A stretch of 64,000 nt of DNA, from NCBI GenBank assembly GCA_965247175.1, contig OZ252006.1, forward strand, positions 2,108,001 through 2,172,000. Direction: 5' to 3'. Source of the DNA: JANQMX01 sp965247175 (lineage in GTDB: Bacteria > Pseudomonadota > Alphaproteobacteria > Kiloniellales > DSM-21159). The translations under genes were made by a program, and so were the position numbers. Under the pieces are notes generated by a model. The model ran no database searches. It worked only from the letters and a program-made list of their open reading frames with translations, and had not been told where the DNA came from. This document shows, piece by piece, positions 52,501 through 61,903 of the stretch (the first letter of the stretch is position 1; every line of letters starts with the position of its first letter).

Positions 52501-52810
52501 ACCAAGCCAAGCGGACGTCGACGGACGGCAGGGCAGCGATCAGCCGCTCAGAGGCATCGTAAGCGCGCACGCTCCGGGCAGAGACTTCGAGCTCCCCGAC
52601 ATTCTGGTCCCACTGCAGATAGAGGTGCTCGGCCTCGAGACGGGTTCCAGTCTCTTCGTTGAAGAAACCGGCCTCGATGTAGGGCTTTACGAAGTCGATG
52701 GGCAGCGGCTCTTCTGAGAGACGCCAAACGAAAAGCACCGCAAATAGTCCGACTATTGCGGCGAATCCGATAAAGAACTCCAGACAAAGACGAGCGCTGC
52801 GCCTGATCAT
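49529..52810 (-). CDS. AsmA/YhdP-like envelope protein
   Basis: The 1093-residue protein has one N-terminal membrane segment (FIGFAAIVGLFAVLFVW) and a very long predicted periplasmic region with repeated beta-strand-rich blocks, consistent with the DUF3971/AsmA-like family that forms lipid-bridging rods between membranes. The C-terminal block SGIPLIGNLLTGGEGGGIIA is typical of the family. Divergent from glnE. Family assignment is reasonable; transport function is by analogy. Confidence 0.86.
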   Translation of the reverse strand: MIRRSARLCLEFFIGFAAIVGLFAVLFVWRLSEEPLPIDFVKPYIEAGFFNEETGTRLEAEHLYLQWDQNVGELEVSARSVRAYDASERLIAALPSVDVRLAWSALLAGVIAPQSIEIDGARLRLERTADGQLRFTDSPTEQTGAGQNGESAGAPPMFSAFSIRGLLGELMRAPDPQRPLSYLESVQVTDGRVRLVDMSLGRVIDAEDTRIDLERSPNGLRANLSLSPVLAGKRPTVSAAVHYEPSIEKLEAKFAIENLLISDLASLDNSLADLAGVEIPVTAEGQIDLDLDGRLKHARLGFDGKPGQAFLPKLFEQALPVSLLSGFVIFDAPSRRLTVNPLRLSFGTKDSAGPALTASANVELREQGVEVAAELKGANVQAESLATYWPLGVAESGRDWVSENITAGSAGDLTLSTRFAIGSDGTMTIHDIDGGFAFEGLEIHYLRPIPPITQATGRASLLPKGLRFDVESARRGELAVTGAVIEMPDLTQEEEIIDIAFQARGPVAAALDELDHPRLDLISRFGISRADASGVVSADVKMTFPMIEDLPDEKLVVSAKAKISDGGLGDFIMSQPLSDGQLTLDVTNKAMSLSGDAQLGGVPLTLSWQESFSTSAEPQATLKASVPRIDGRARQRFGFDAYPYLTGPLALEIDAARQQSGVMAIDFTANLNTASLELPEMRWKKDAGTPGRATGRVVLQNDKLERVEDIVLEAADLRLSATMDLTQDGDLERLDFANLSFGQQSVSGLVVEPVDGGYRASVQSGTIDLSPWLEGRSGDREVVETRVDSPERAAKPPVDIEVTAPGLSRVYFAADRYLSDVSLRLVRKRGAWLMAKLTGRVDSRFALAGNTPSREAEAPQETDFSLDWGPLPDHANDYRLDVRTADLGAFLRAVDLYDDIEGGAFQVDGRSAGPFPEHPVELTVEGGSYRLVRAPIMARVLGAASLTGLGNLLSGDGIDFDQLKGTATYHELQFQRIEARTHGSALGVTTKGKLDLDQDTLALVGEIVPAYTLNNAVSGIPLIGNLLTGGEGGGIIAFTYSVEGGISDPSVGVNPLSALAPGFLRNIFLSDPNASDQSAAKPLQAEEDKGPDR

Positions 52811-52930
52811 TACGCAGTTATACCGTCATTATTCAGCCGGATGCCAGTCAACCGGCTGGCGCGAGCCCTCACCTTGACCGTTTTGGTGCCTTCACGCAGG
52901 GTCGCGAGAAAGCCGAGGGACCTGTCGGAC

Positions 52931-55867
52931 ATGGTGATCGCCTTTTCGGACAGCAAGAGCGCAGGTGTCACAGGTCAAGACACGGAAAGGGCCGCGCTTT
53001 GCTGGCAGCGTTGGTCGGAAGCGCTGGAGCGGCTTCCGGAGAACGAGCGAAACGCGATCAAGTCCGCGTTGCCATCCGGAGGCCAAGCGAGCCTCCTGTC
53101 GTTCGTTTTCGCGCATAGTCCGTTCCTGAGTGACTGCGCCATCGCCTTCCCTCTGGAGGCAGCTCGGCTCTGCAGCGAAGGCCCTGACCCGATCTGGGCT
53201 GAGGTTCTGGCTCGGCTCGAGAGTACGGCCCCGGAAGGCCAGAGCGAGGCCGAGCTGATCAAGAGCCTGCGCCAAGAACGCAAGCGGGTCGCGCTAATCG
53301 CCGCAGCCGCCGACATCACCGGACACTGGAGCCTGCTGCAGATCACCGGAGTCCTCTCTCGTTTCGCAGAGCTGGCGACGGACCAAGCGCTCGGCTTTCT
53401 GCTGCGAAGCCTCCATGAAAGAGGTGAGTGGCTCCTCGCGGACCCGGCAAGGCCATTGCTGAACTGCGGGTACACCGTGCTCGGTCTCGGCAAGCTCGGC
53501 GCAAGAGAGCTCAACTACTCCTCGGACATCGACCTCATTGTCCTCTTCGACCCTGAGCGCATCGACTATCGCGGGCGGCGCGGTCTGCAGGACGCCGCCA
53601 ACCGCCTGACTCGGGACCTTATCCGCCTGTTAGAGGAACGCACGGCGGACGGCTATGTCTGCCGTGCGGACCTGCGTCTTCGGCCCGACCCGGCTGCGAT
53701 GCCAGTTGCCATCAGCTTTCCGGCCGCCATGGCCTACTACGAGTCAGCAGGTCAGAACTGGGAACGGGCGGCCATGATCAAGGCGCGGCCCGTGGCCGGC
53801 GACAAGGATCTCGGAGCTGAGTTCGTGCAGGAGCTGCGCCCTTTTGTTTGGCGCAAGCACCTGGATTTCTGGGCCATTCAGGACATTCACTCGATCAAGC
53901 GGCAGATCCACGCCCAGAAGGGCGGCGGCACGGTCGCCGTCGAAGGCCACAACATCAAGCTGGGTCGGGGCGGCATCCGCGAGATCGAATTCTTCGCCCA
54001 GACACAGCAGCTCATCTTCGGTGGCCGCAATCCAAACCTACGCCAAGCACAGACCATGGCCGCGCTCGATGCCCTGGTCGCTGCCGGGCGCACGCCGCCA
54101 GAGACCGCCGAGCGGCTCAAGGATGCCTACGTCTTCCTGCGTACTCTTGAGCATCGCCTGCAGATGGTTGCCGACCAGCAGACCCACAGTCTGCCGAAAA
54201 ATGCCGAAGGCATTGCCGAGATCGCGCGCTTTCTTCGCTTCGACAGCGAGGCGAGTTTTCGACAGTGCGTAATTGAGGTTCTGTCCTGCGTCGAGCACCA
54301 CTATGCGGAGCTTTTCGAAGAGGCCCCGACCCTCGCCGGACCCGGCAATCTCGTGTTTACCGGCGGCGAGCCGGAGCCCTCGACTCTGGAAACCCTGAGT
54401 GGCATGGGCTTTCAGGACGGGGCGCGGGTGTTCAACCTGGTGCGGGCGTGGCACCACGGGCGCTACCGCGCCACGCGATCGGAGCGCAGCCGGCAGATCC
54501 TCACCGAGCTTATGCCTGCGCTGCTCAGCGCCCTGGGACAGACGCGCGAGCCCGACCGGGCCCTGACCAAGTTCGACGAGTTTCTCAGCCGCCTGCCGGC
54601 AGGCGTCCAGCTCTTCTCGATGCTGCAGCAGAACCCGCGCCTCCTGGAGCTGTTGGCCGAGGTGGTCGGCACGGCCCCCGCCCTGGCCGATCAGCTAAGC
54701 CGCCGGCCGGGCCTGCTGGAGTACGTTCTAGAAGGCGACGTTTTCGCCAGCCTGCCGGATGTCAGCGCGTTGCAGGCGGAGCTGGAAACCATGCTGCAGC
54801 AGGCGCGCGACTATCAGGATGTCCTGGACATCGTGCGTCGTTGGGCCGGCGACCGCCGCTTCCAAGTGGGCGCAAAGGTCCTTCGCGGCGACAGTGCCAT
54901 CGAAGAGATCGAGCACGCCCTGTCCGATGTTGCCGATGTCTCGATCAGCACGCTGCTCCCGCCAACCCTGGAAGAGCTGAGCAAAGCCCACGGCCACTTC
55001 CCCGGCGATGGGCTGGCCGTGGTGGCACTCGGCAAGCTGGGTGCCCGGCAGATGACGCCCTCCTCCGACGTCGACCTGGTTTTCCTCTACGACAGCGCGG
55101 AGGGTGCCGGCTGGTCGGACGGCGACAAGCAGCTCGACCCCACCGTCTACTTCGGACGATTGAGCCAAAGGCTGATCACGGCGATCACCGCCCAGACTGG
55201 CGAAGGCGCCCTTTACGAGGTCGATGCGCGGCTGCGTCCCTCCGGCAACTCCGGGCCGATTGCGGTCACGCTCAAGAGCTTCCGTGACTACTACGACAGT
55301 GACGCCTGGGTCTGGGAGCATATGGCGCTGACCCGGGCCCGGCCGATCGCGGGCGCGCCGGCCTTTTGCGCGCAGGTCGCGGCAACGATCGGTGACATCC
55401 TACGCCGACCGCGGGACTCGACAGCGGTGCTGGAGGCGGCGCGGAAGATGCGCGAACGCATCGAGGCGGAACATCCCGCCCGCTCGATGTGGGAGGTCAA
55501 GTACGTGCGGGGCGGGCTTTACGACCTCGATTTCGTCGCCCAGTCGCTGCAGCTCGTCCACGCACATCAGCACCCCGAGATCCTTGCCCAATCGACGGCC
55601 GAAGCTCTCGAACGACTGGGCGAGGCCAAACTCATTGCAAGGACAGCCGCCAAGGAGCTGATCAAGGCCGACCGACTCTATCGCCAAGTGCAGACTTATC
55701 TGCGCCTCACCGCAGGCCAACACTTCAACGAGGAGGAGGCGCCGACCGCGTTGAAGCAGGATCTCGCTCGCGCTGCCGGCCTCGACGACTTCCAGCGCTT
55801 GAAGGAGCGCTTGGCCGCGGTGCAGGAGTTGGCCTACGGGCTCTACGGCGACTTGCTCGGCCGCTAA
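52931..55867 (+). CDS. glnE: Bifunctional glutamine synthetase adenylyltransferase/deadenylase
   Basis: GlnE adenylylates and deadenylylates glutamine synthetase in nitrogen control. The protein has two nucleotidyltransferase domains: GLGKLGARELNYSSDIDLIV in the first half and ALGKLGARQMTPSSDVDLVF in the second, plus a central helical region. Total length is 978 residues from ATG 52931, which follows GAGGGA; ATG 52841 would add 30 residues without a good ribosome site. DUF1185 and bcp genes follow. Confidence 0.94.
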   Translation: MVIAFSDSKSAGVTGQDTERAALCWQRWSEALERLPENERNAIKSALPSGGQASLLSFVFAHSPFLSDCAIAFPLEAARLCSEGPDPIWAEVLARLESTAPEGQSEAELIKSLRQERKRVALIAAAADITGHWSLLQITGVLSRFAELATDQALGFLLRSLHERGEWLLADPARPLLNCGYTVLGLGKLGARELNYSSDIDLIVLFDPERIDYRGRRGLQDAANRLTRDLIRLLEERTADGYVCRADLRLRPDPAAMPVAISFPAAMAYYESAGQNWERAAMIKARPVAGDKDLGAEFVQELRPFVWRKHLDFWAIQDIHSIKRQIHAQKGGGTVAVEGHNIKLGRGGIREIEFFAQTQQLIFGGRNPNLRQAQTMAALDALVAAGRTPPETAERLKDAYVFLRTLEHRLQMVADQQTHSLPKNAEGIAEIARFLRFDSEASFRQCVIEVLSCVEHHYAELFEEAPTLAGPGNLVFTGGEPEPSTLETLSGMGFQDGARVFNLVRAWHHGRYRATRSERSRQILTELMPALLSALGQTREPDRALTKFDEFLSRLPAGVQLFSMLQQNPRLLELLAEVVGTAPALADQLSRRPGLLEYVLEGDVFASLPDVSALQAELETMLQQARDYQDVLDIVRRWAGDRRFQVGAKVLRGDSAIEEIEHALSDVADVSISTLLPPTLEELSKAHGHFPGDGLAVVALGKLGARQMTPSSDVDLVFLYDSAEGAGWSDGDKQLDPTVYFGRLSQRLITAITAQTGEGALYEVDARLRPSGNSGPIAVTLKSFRDYYDSDAWVWEHMALTRARPIAGAPAFCAQVAATIGDILRRPRDSTAVLEAARKMRERIEAEHPARSMWEVKYVRGGLYDLDFVAQSLQLVHAHQHPEILAQSTAEALERLGEAKLIARTAAKELIKADRLYRQVQTYLRLTAGQHFNEEEAPTALKQDLARAAGLDDFQRLKERLAAVQELAYGLYGDLLGR

Positions 55868-55909
55868 ACGGCCAATGCGCGTGACCAACAAGAAGAGGAT
55901 GGAAACTCC

Positions 55910-56497
55910 GTGAGCCTGGCGGATATTCGCAAGCTGGTGACCCTGGTCGAGGAAACGCGGCGCGAAGGGCCCAAGGCCGTGACGCCGCCGACCCGCAAGG
56001 CGGCGGCGTTGGCCGTGATCGCCAATCCCTTTGCTGGACGCTTCGAAGAAGATCTATCTCTGCTGATCGAGATCGGCGCAGAGCTTGGCGCTTTGCTTGG
56101 GCAGCAGGCTGTGGATGCCCTTGGCGTGGCCCCCTTCGAGATCGAGAGCTACGGCAAAGCCGCCGCCGTTGGCGAACGTGGCGAGCTCGAGCATGCCGCT
56201 GCGATCCTGCACCCGAAGATGGGCCGACCGCTCCGACTGGCCGTCAGTCAGGGCGCGGCATTGGTGCCTTCGGCGAAGAAGCGGGGGGCGCCTGGCCTGA
56301 CCCTCGACGTGCCGCTGGGACACAAGGATGCGGCCTATGTGCGAAGCCATTTCGATGCCATGGAGGTGCGCCTCGGCGATGCACCAGCTGCGGACGAGAT
56401 CCTCGTCGCCGTCGCCGTGGCCGACAGCGGCCGACCCTTGCCGCGGGTCGGCGGCCTGACCCACGAGGAAGCCGAGGGTAACGACGGCCTGCGCTGA
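55910..56497 (+). CDS. DUF1185 (amino acid synthesis) family protein
   Basis: The 195-residue product matches the DUF1185 family: VTLVEETRREGPKAVTPPTRKAAALAVIANPFAGRF near the start and VPLGHKDAAYVRSHFDAMEV later. Function is unknown; the family name is historical. The start is GTG 55910. It is between glnE and bcp. Confidence 0.87.
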   Translation: MSLADIRKLVTLVEETRREGPKAVTPPTRKAAALAVIANPFAGRFEEDLSLLIEIGAELGALLGQQAVDALGVAPFEIESYGKAAAVGERGELEHAAAILHPKMGRPLRLAVSQGAALVPSAKKRGAPGLTLDVPLGHKDAAYVRSHFDAMEVRLGDAPAADEILVAVAVADSGRPLPRVGGLTHEEAEGNDGLR

Positions 56498-56618
56498 AAT
56501 TGCGGTCCATTCACTCTTGCCAGGCCCGGCCAAGAGAAACACTTAACAAGCCGGCGCGCCGTCCTGCCGCGCCCTTCGGCATCAGCAGAACCTGAGATAT
56601 CAAAAGAGAGGATGTGTC

Positions 56619-57083
56619 ATGGCGATCGAGATCGGCAAAGCTGCCCCCGACTTCACCCTTCCGACGGACGGCGGCGGCGAGGTCAGCCTCTCCAGCCTGA
56701 AGGGCAAAAACGTCATCGTCTATTTCTATCCGAAGGATGACACGCCCGGCTGCACCAAGGAGGCCTGCGGCTTCCGCGATGCCATGCCCGACTTCAGCGG
56801 CGCCGACGCCGAGATCATCGGCGTCTCCAAGGACAGCGTCGCCAAACACGACAAGTTCAAGACCAAGTACGAACTCAACTTCACCCTGGCCTCAGACGAG
56901 TCGGGCCAGATGATCGAGAGTTACGATGCCTGGATCGAGAAATCGATGTACGGCAAGAAGTACATGGGTATCGACCGTTCGACCGTCCTGATCGACAAAG
57001 ACGGCGTGGTGCGCGCCCATTGGAAGAAGGTGAAGGTGCCGGGCCACGTCGACGCGGTGCTCAAGGCAGCGCAAGAGCTCTAA
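56619..57083 (+). CDS. bcp: Thiol peroxidase Bcp (PrxQ type)
   Basis: This peroxiredoxin reduces peroxides. The 154-residue product has the active-site DDTPGCTKEACGFRD with peroxidatic Cys45 and resolving Cys50. The start is ATG 56619, with AGAGAGGA upstream. The glnE-bcp neighbourhood is common in alphaproteobacteria. Confidence 0.95.
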   Translation: MAIEIGKAAPDFTLPTDGGGEVSLSSLKGKNVIVYFYPKDDTPGCTKEACGFRDAMPDFSGADAEIIGVSKDSVAKHDKFKTKYELNFTLASDESGQMIESYDAWIEKSMYGKKYMGIDRSTVLIDKDGVVRAHWKKVKVPGHVDAVLKAAQEL

Positions 57084-57092
57084 TCGACCACG

Positions 57093-58670
57093 CTAGTCGT
57101 AGCGCTTGAAGACCAGATCCGGGTCGCGCTCCATCTGCTCGACCAGGGCAACCTCCCAAGTCAGGTAGGCCCGCATGTGGTCCTCGATGGAGCTGACTTC
57201 GTCATAGGGCTTGTACCAGACGTCCTGCGGGTCGGCCTCGGCCGGCCCGCCGCTCTTGAGCGACAGCCCCGCCGCGCGCCATGCGTGGTTGCCGCCTTCG
57301 AGGACACGAACCTGCGCAGCGGTGGCGCCTTGGAGCAGATCGGCCGCTGCAAAACGGCAGAGATCGAGGTCGTCGCCGGTCAAGACGACATCACGGCCGC
57401 TGACGTCCGGAAGCGCTGCCCGGCTGGCCCAGACCGCGCCCGGTATGTGCCCCTCACGGAAGGCGAGCGAGCTGGCCAGGTCGATCACAAGCGGCTTCTC
57501 GCTTTTCCGCGCAGCCTCAAGCTCGTTTGCGGAGATGGTTCGGGCCTGTAGCCGTTCGGGAATGTCCGGCAAGCGGCGCGGCGCCGGCCCCGTTTCCAAA
57601 GCGCCGGTCAGGCCGTTCTCCAGCACCACGGCGTCGCGCCAACCCATCTGCTGTAGCCAAGAGGCCGTCATCTTGGCCCGCACGCCGTTGTCGTCGATCA
57701 GCACCAGGCGGGCATTGAGCACCGTGACATACTCGTCGGTAGCCTGCACGAGCTGCCCACCCGGGGCACTGACCGAGCCATGCAGGTGGCCGGCCAGATA
57801 CTCTTCGGGTGCACGCACGTCGAGCAGATAGAGGCTATGGTCCTCGGCCTCGGCTTGCCAACGGGCCAAGGTTGTTTGGTCGATCGTCCGCACGTCGAAG
57901 CGCGTCGCCACGTGCCCTGCCCGCTCTTGCGCGGTCCGAACGGATTCGGCGCTCGGGGCAGGTGCCACGCGATCCTGCCCGCGCTCCAGGTCGAACCCGG
58001 CCAGGTGCCAGCCCATCGTGCCGTCCTTCAGCGCATAGACCGGATTGGGGATGCCGGCGTTGAGCAGTGACTGGCAGCCGATGATGGAGCGGGTGCGGCC
58101 GGCGCAGTTGACCACCACCGTGGTCTCGGGATTGGGCGCGAGATCGGCGACGCGGTGAACCAGCTCCGCGCCGGGCGCGTCGATGCCGCCGGGGATGTTC
58201 ATGCGATGGTATTCGTCGAACGGCCGGCTATCGAGGATCACCATGTCCGCTCCGGCATCCGCCATGGCCTTGACCTCTTCGGCGGGCAGGCGCGGCGTCC
58301 CATAGGTGATCTCGACGAACTCGCCGAAGGCCTTGCTCGGGACATTGACCCCGCTGAAGACCTCGTAGCCGGCCTCCCGCCAGGCGGCGAGCCCGCCGCT
58401 CAAGAGCGAGACGTCGCCGTAGCCTAGCTCTGCCAGACGCGCCGCGCCCTGCTCTGCCAGCCGGCCATCGCCCGCGTCCATGACGACGATGGGAACCGAG
58501 CGCCGCGGCAGAAGCTGCCAGGCGATCAGCTCTATGCGGCTTAAGGGAAAGCAACGCGCAAGCAGTAGATGTTCCTTGGCAAAGGCCCCCTCTTCGCGCA
58601 GGTCGAGCAGCGCCAGCTCGTCGCCGCTCCGTAACGCGCGCTTCAGGTCCTCGACGGAGATCTCGCGCAT
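57093..58670 (-). CDS. Four-domain rhodanese-like sulfurtransferase
   Basis: The 525-residue product contains four rhodanese domains (about 1-105, 128-235, 255-365, 375-480). Only the second has a catalytic loop, CAGRTRS with Cys189; domains 1, 3 and 4 have aspartate or other residues at that place. A C-terminal tail (about 480-525) is not assigned. Its ATG overlaps the stop of the cupin gene by one base, so the two are translationally coupled. Likely handles sulfane sulfur or persulfides. Confidence 0.87.
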   Translation of the reverse strand: MREISVEDLKRALRSGDELALLDLREEGAFAKEHLLLARCFPLSRIELIAWQLLPRRSVPIVVMDAGDGRLAEQGAARLAELGYGDVSLLSGGLAAWREAGYEVFSGVNVPSKAFGEFVEITYGTPRLPAEEVKAMADAGADMVILDSRPFDEYHRMNIPGGIDAPGAELVHRVADLAPNPETTVVVNCAGRTRSIIGCQSLLNAGIPNPVYALKDGTMGWHLAGFDLERGQDRVAPAPSAESVRTAQERAGHVATRFDVRTIDQTTLARWQAEAEDHSLYLLDVRAPEEYLAGHLHGSVSAPGGQLVQATDEYVTVLNARLVLIDDNGVRAKMTASWLQQMGWRDAVVLENGLTGALETGPAPRRLPDIPERLQARTISANELEAARKSEKPLVIDLASSLAFREGHIPGAVWASRAALPDVSGRDVVLTGDDLDLCRFAAADLLQGATAAQVRVLEGGNHAWRAAGLSLKSGGPAEADPQDVWYKPYDEVSSIEDHMRAYLTWEVALVEQMERDPDLVFKRYD

Positions 58671-59278
58671 CAGCCGTCGCGTCTATCGACGATGCCTTCC
58701 TGGACCGGGAAGAGGCGCCACTCGCCGCTCCCCGTATGCCAGTACTCGCGGCCGTAAAGCTTATCGAGCGGGATGCCGTACATATGAAAGTTCAGGACGC
58801 AGTCCTGTCCATGAATATGAATGGAGTGAAGGTCGTCGGGCTCGAAGGCCACGGCACTGCCGGGACCGACCTCTTGCCCACCGCTACGCTCCGGCCCAGT
58901 TTCGGCGCGCTCGTAGAAACGGTTCTCCTCGATACCATCGATGCCGGCGATAATGGCCCAAGTCTTGTGGTTGTGCGGCGGCACATCGAGGCCGGAACCG
59001 GAAACCTGAAGGTAGAGCGACAGCGCCGGCTCGCTCTCTTCGGCCAGCAGGTAGAGGGCATTGTTCTTCTCCGCGTCCAGACCGGGGAGCGGGAAGTCCT
59101 CGACAGCGAAAAGTTCCCGCTTCTCGGCCAAACGCATGAGGAGTGCCTTAGCTTCATCAAGCTCGGGCCGACCGACCTGCCCCCGGCCGAGCACTTCCTT
59201 AAGGGCGTCCGTGGTCTCTCGTACCGCGGCGACTCGTGCCGCCTTGGTATCTCTGTCGTCTCTTGCCAAGGCCGTCAT
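58670..59278 (-). CDS. Cysteine-dioxygenase-like cupin
   Basis: The 202-residue product has a cupin core with His102 and His104 in PPHNHKTW and His151 in DLHSIHIH, forming a three-histidine site as in thiol dioxygenases. An N-terminal helical extension of about 60 residues precedes it. The gene is coupled to the rhodanese downstream, favouring an organic thiol, persulfide or sulfinate pathway. Substrate unknown. Confidence 0.82.
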   Translation of the reverse strand: MTALARDDRDTKAARVAAVRETTDALKEVLGRGQVGRPELDEAKALLMRLAEKRELFAVEDFPLPGLDAEKNNALYLLAEESEPALSLYLQVSGSGLDVPPHNHKTWAIIAGIDGIEENRFYERAETGPERSGGQEVGPGSAVAFEPDDLHSIHIHGQDCVLNFHMYGIPLDKLYGREYWHTGSGEWRLFPVQEGIVDRRDG

Positions 59279-59397
59279 GACTGCCTCCCGCGTTCCTCGT
59301 TGGATTGGTGTTTGCCCGCGAGACTAAGCCATCGAACCTCGAGGCAACAGAGCCTTCCTTGCCGTCCTGCTTTGCGCTGTGGCATGGCTCTTGCCCG

Positions 59398-60207
59398 ATG
59401 ACCATGCCTTCCAGCCTCAGCGAAGCGGCCTGCTGCGTGCTCGTCTGTCCGGACCCCTCAGAGAAGGCCCGACTGACAGCCAGTTTCGTGACGGCTTGGC
59501 ACAGCGGCACGATCGAGACCATCGGCCAAGAGCAACCGCCGGACCGCCCGGCGCGGCCGGAGGAGCCAGCGCTGAAAGCGCCGCGCGAGCTGGCCAAGCG
59601 CAAGATCACCCAAGCGCCGGCCGGGCGCATCGCGCTGCTGCACGCCCTGGCGCACATCGAGCTCAACGCTATTGACCTGGCCTGGGACATCATTGCGCGT
59701 TTCAATAATGTTGATCTGCCGCGGGCCTTTTACGACGACTGGCTGCAGGTCGCCGAGGAAGAGGCTAAGCACTACAGCTTGCTCGCCGACCGCTTGGAGA
59801 CTCTCGGTAGCCATTACGGCGCCCTGCCGGCCCACGATGGCCTCTGGCAGGCGGCCCAGGACACATGTCACGATCTCCTCGCGCGGCTGGCCGTAGTGCC
59901 TCTGGTGCTTGAGGCTCGCGGCTTGGACGTCACGCCGGCGATGATCCAACGCTTGAAGACGGTTAACGACGAGGACTCGGCCGCCGTCCTGGAGATCATC
60001 TATCGGGATGAAATCGGTCATGTGGCCATCGGCCGCCGCTGGTTCCTCTGGGCCTGCGAAGCCCGCCGGCTCGAGCCGCGCAGAGCCTGGGCCGAGGCCG
60101 TGCGACGTCACTTCAAGGGACAGCTCAAGCCGCCCTTCAACGAGGCTGCCCGGCGCCAAGCGGGCTTGGAGCCCGAGGACTATCTACCGCTGGTCGATGT
60201 GCCATAG
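59398..60207 (+). CDS. DUF455 ferritin-like protein
   Basis: The 269-residue product has carboxylate and histidine motifs of a four-helix ferritin-like fold: AHIELNAIDLAWDII, EEEAKHYSLLADRL, LEARGLDVTP and YRDEIGHVAIGRRW. These can bind a di-iron centre, as in MiaE-like enzymes. I start at ATG 59398; upstream codons would add a non-conserved head. Function is unknown. Confidence 0.85.
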   Translation: MTMPSSLSEAACCVLVCPDPSEKARLTASFVTAWHSGTIETIGQEQPPDRPARPEEPALKAPRELAKRKITQAPAGRIALLHALAHIELNAIDLAWDIIARFNNVDLPRAFYDDWLQVAEEEAKHYSLLADRLETLGSHYGALPAHDGLWQAAQDTCHDLLARLAVVPLVLEARGLDVTPAMIQRLKTVNDEDSAAVLEIIYRDEIGHVAIGRRWFLWACEARRLEPRRAWAEAVRRHFKGQLKPPFNEAARRQAGLEPEDYLPLVDVP

Positions 60208-60449
60208 AGCCGCGGCATAGCAGGGCTGCTTCTGTTCAGCCCCCCTAGCGCCTCCATTCCCCTTCAACTATTGTGCAAGAAGTCTTGATAGGCTCCAGGC
60301 GGCTTGCGAATGCGCCGCCGAAAAGCCACAGGGCCCAGCGTCGACAGCGCTTCGACAACCGGGGCCCAAGAGCTGCAAAAGCTCCCGCTCCCGGCGGGGC
60401 CACCTGTTCAACGCCTGCCAAGGCACTCTTGTTCGAGGAGACATGCCCG

Positions 60450-61838
60450 ATGACCGATCGTCCGAATTCGATTTCTGCCCGAGACGTGGCGGTCAACCTG
60501 CACCCCTATACCAATGCGCGGAAGCACGAGAAGAGCGGCGCGCTGGTGATCGACCATGGCAAGGGCGTCATGGTCTATGACGAAGGTGGGAAGGAATACC
60601 TCGAAGGCCTGGCCGGTCTTTGGTGCGTCGCCGTGGGTTGGGGCGAGGACCGCCTTGTGAAGGCAGCGACCGAGCAGATGAAGCGCCTGCCCTACTACCA
60701 TACCTTTGCGCACAAGGGTCACGAGCCGTCGGTGGCACTCTCCGAGAAGCTCCTGAGCCTGGCGCCGGTGCCGATGAGCAAGGTTTTCTATACCAACTCC
60801 GGCTCGGAAGCGAACGACACGGTCGTCAAGCTGATCTGGTACTACAACAACGCGATCGGCAAACCCGAACGCAAGAAGATCATCAGCCGCATCAAGGGCT
60901 ACCACGGCATCACCATTGCCTCCGGCAGCCTGACGGGCCTGCCCTACAACCACCAGGATTTCGATCTGCCGATCAAGAACATCCTGCACACCGGCTGCCC
61001 GCACTACTACCGCTTCGCCGAACAGGGCGAGAGCGAAGAGGCCTTTGCCACCCGGCGCGCCGAAGAGCTGGAGCAACTCATTCTGGCCGAGGGGCCCGAG
61101 ACCGTCGCTGCCTTCATCGGCGAGCCAGTGATGGGCGCCGGCGGCGTCATCGTCCCTCCCGCGACTTACTGGGAGAAAATCCAGAAGGTTTGCCGGAAGT
61201 ACGGCGTCATGGTCATCGCTGATGAAGTGATCACCGGCTTCGGCCGCACCGGGCGGCTTTTCGGCAGCCAGACCTACGACATAAAGCCGGACATCATGGT
61301 GATGTCCAAGCAGCTCACCTCGGCCTATCTGCCGCTCTCTGCCATCATGATCTCGGACGAGATCTACCAGGGCGTCGCCGACAACACCGCAAAGATCGGT
61401 ACCTTCGGACACGGCTTTACCGGCAGCGGCCATCCCGTCGCCTCCGCCGTGGCGCTGGAGAACATCAAGATCATCGAAGAGCGTGGCCTGGTCGAGCATG
61501 CGGCGCAGGTTTCGCCACGCTTCATGGAGCGGCTGCGCGGCTTTGCCGATCATCCCTTGGTCGGCGAGGTCTGCGGCGTCGGCCTGGTCGGCGCTGTCGA
61601 GCTGGTCGCCAACAAGGAGACCAAGGCACCTTTCGACCCGATCGGTGCCGTCGGCGGCGAGTGCTTCGCCCGTTGCGAGGAGCACGGCCTTATCATCCGT
61701 AACCTCGGGGACCGCATCGCCTTCTGCCCGCCGCTGATCATCTCAGAGGCGGAGATCGACACGATGTTCGATCGCTTCGGCCAGGCGCTGGACGAGACCA
61801 ACGCCTGGGTCAATGCCAAGGGCATGGCGGCCGAGTAA
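60450..61838 (+). CDS. Class III omega-aminotransferase
   Basis: The 462-residue PLP enzyme has TNSGSEANDTVVKLIWYYNN, the cofactor aspartate in IADEVITGFGRTG (Asp258), and the lysine Lys287 in MVMSKQLTSAYLPLSA. It belongs to the group that uses pyruvate and amines such as putrescine or taurine. The start is ATG 60450, eight bases after GAGGAG. The adjacent polyamine-type ABC transporter suggests a polyamine or related amine as substrate. Confidence 0.92.
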   Translation: MTDRPNSISARDVAVNLHPYTNARKHEKSGALVIDHGKGVMVYDEGGKEYLEGLAGLWCVAVGWGEDRLVKAATEQMKRLPYYHTFAHKGHEPSVALSEKLLSLAPVPMSKVFYTNSGSEANDTVVKLIWYYNNAIGKPERKKIISRIKGYHGITIASGSLTGLPYNHQDFDLPIKNILHTGCPHYYRFAEQGESEEAFATRRAEELEQLILAEGPETVAAFIGEPVMGAGGVIVPPATYWEKIQKVCRKYGVMVIADEVITGFGRTGRLFGSQTYDIKPDIMVMSKQLTSAYLPLSAIMISDEIYQGVADNTAKIGTFGHGFTGSGHPVASAVALENIKIIEERGLVEHAAQVSPRFMERLRGFADHPLVGEVCGVGLVGAVELVANKETKAPFDPIGAVGGECFARCEEHGLIIRNLGDRIAFCPPLIISEAEIDTMFDRFGQALDETNAWVNAKGMAAE

Positions 61839-61903
61839 CGTAAAAGCCGCGGCCTCAGGGCCAACGCTTCGCCTCAAGCTCTGTAAGGGCTATGTCACAC
61901 CTG

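Noticed and set aside
60408..61685. Reverse open frame of 425 codons
   Set aside because: Antisense to the class III aminotransferase, whose motifs are complete.
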